Assembly (NCBI RefSeq): GCF_017086465.1
Contig: NZ_CP070961.1
Location: 3,472,001-3,536,000, forward strand
DNA from: Nocardioides sp. zg-1228
GTDB lineage: Bacteria > Actinomycetota > Actinomycetes > Propionibacteriales > Nocardioidaceae
DNA length: 64,000 bases
Direction of reading: 5' to 3'
Below the pieces are notes generated by a model, which did no database searches, was not told the origin of the DNA, and saw only the letters and a program-made list of their open reading frames with translations. The translations under genes were made by a program, and so were the position numbers. This document shows positions 63,672 through 64,000 of this stretch, one piece after another (the first letter of the stretch is position 1; each line of letters opens with the position of its first letter).

Positions 63672-64000
63672 TCAGGCGAGCCCGAGCAGCTCGCGGCACT
63701 GGGCGGACGTCATCGGCGTACGCTGCGCGATCCGGCCGAGGTCGACCGCGCGCTCGACGAGCTGGGCGTTGGACTCCACCGGCACGCCGCGGCTGATGGT
63801 GAGCACGTCCTCCATGCCCACGCGGAGGTGCCCGCCCATCGACAGCGAGGCCATCGCGACCGCGAGGGTCGAGCGGCCGATGCCGGTGGCCGACCACGAC
63901 GTGACCTCCGGCGGCAGCGCGGCCACGCCCGCGACCAGCGCCGGGGCCGTGCCGGGCATGCCGCCGGGCACGCCCATGACGAAGTCGACGTGCACCCTGC
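63672..64000 (-). CDS. BKACE-family enzyme (beta-keto acid cleavage, DUF849), 3' part
   Basis: Minus-strand gene entering from beyond the right edge; only the C-terminal 100-odd residues are present. HVDFVMGVPGGMPG, TSWSATGIGRSTLAVAMASLSMGGHLRVGMED and SNAQLVERAVDL are typical of 3-keto-5-aminohexanoate cleavage-like enzymes. The members condense acetyl-CoA with beta-keto acids; the specific substrate cannot be told. Stop at 63672. Confidence 0.9.
   Translation of the reverse strand, partial: RVHVDFVMGVPGGMPGTAPALVAGVAALPPEVTSWSATGIGRSTLAVAMASLSMGGHLRVGMEDVLTISRGVPVESNAQLVERAVDLGRIAQRTPMTSAQCRELLGLA

Overview
This is a very GC-rich window, with GTG starts and 4-base GTGA/ATGA gene junctions common. 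Gene content points to an actinobacterium of the Nocardioides type: a textbook IdeR, an HTH/HbhA/DUF2516 trio arranged as in mycobacteria, an ECF41 SigJ with its carboxymuconolactone decarboxylase partner, DUF2277, DUF1707, DUF1023 and DUF4012 proteins. The genus is inferred from gene content, not from a marker gene. No rRNA, tRNA, insertion sequence, prophage or CRISPR array could be supported.

Layout. 1-1068: poorly conserved DNA with a broken TetR-type regulator tail. 1101-2628: sigJ and a decarboxylase behind an ECF41-type promoter. 2639-7444: a five-gene ferric-siderophore uptake operon (ATPase, two permeases, siderophore-interacting protein, binding lipoprotein), every junction a GTGA overlap, with an IdeR-type iron box and a divergent AraC regulator. 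8304-16652: efflux pump, XRE regulator, VWA surface protein, Ser/Thr kinase, an NAD(P)-binding reductase-like protein and a secreted beta-propeller protein. 16683-20939: DUF2277, sirtuin, ideR, a hotdog-fold protein and an alpha-glucosidase. 20961-27200: MarR-controlled efflux pump, an unusual leader-RNA region, and a heterodimeric ABC exporter. 27354-36457: pdxH, secreted and membrane proteins, serC, topoisomerase IB, a macro domain protein and an M4 protease. 36677-44973: typA and assorted metabolism genes. 44986-63649: nucleotide-sugar and polysaccharide genes (galE, two gmd-like genes, rmlA, rmlB, fused rmlCD, DUF4012 protein, adenylylsulfate kinase, low-molecular-weight phosphatase, BY-kinase), interrupted by a type VII-secretion-like hydrolase operon (48033-51221), the HbhA locus and an asparaginase. 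The window ends inside a BKACE-family gene.

How parts work together. IdeR probably represses the siderophore operon through the box at 7426-7444. SigJ probably drives its own operon, and the same promoter motif (TGTCACA-N16-CGTC) recurs exactly ahead of serC. GDP- and dTDP-deoxysugars from galE/gmd/rml would feed glycan assembly controlled by the BY-kinase and low-molecular-weight phosphatase.

The most unusual items are: a short leader peptide ORF with a near-perfect extended Shine-Dalgarno sequence, its own promoter and competing hairpins (23222-23432); an M4 protease whose C-terminus resembles its own inhibitor family, emfourin; an ABC-2/YhgE-like membrane domain fused to a DUF4185-like domain; a WxG-domain hydrolase flanked by a small helical partner and a lipoprotein; and intergenic repeat families at 23098-23184, 29212-29417 and 47959-48025.
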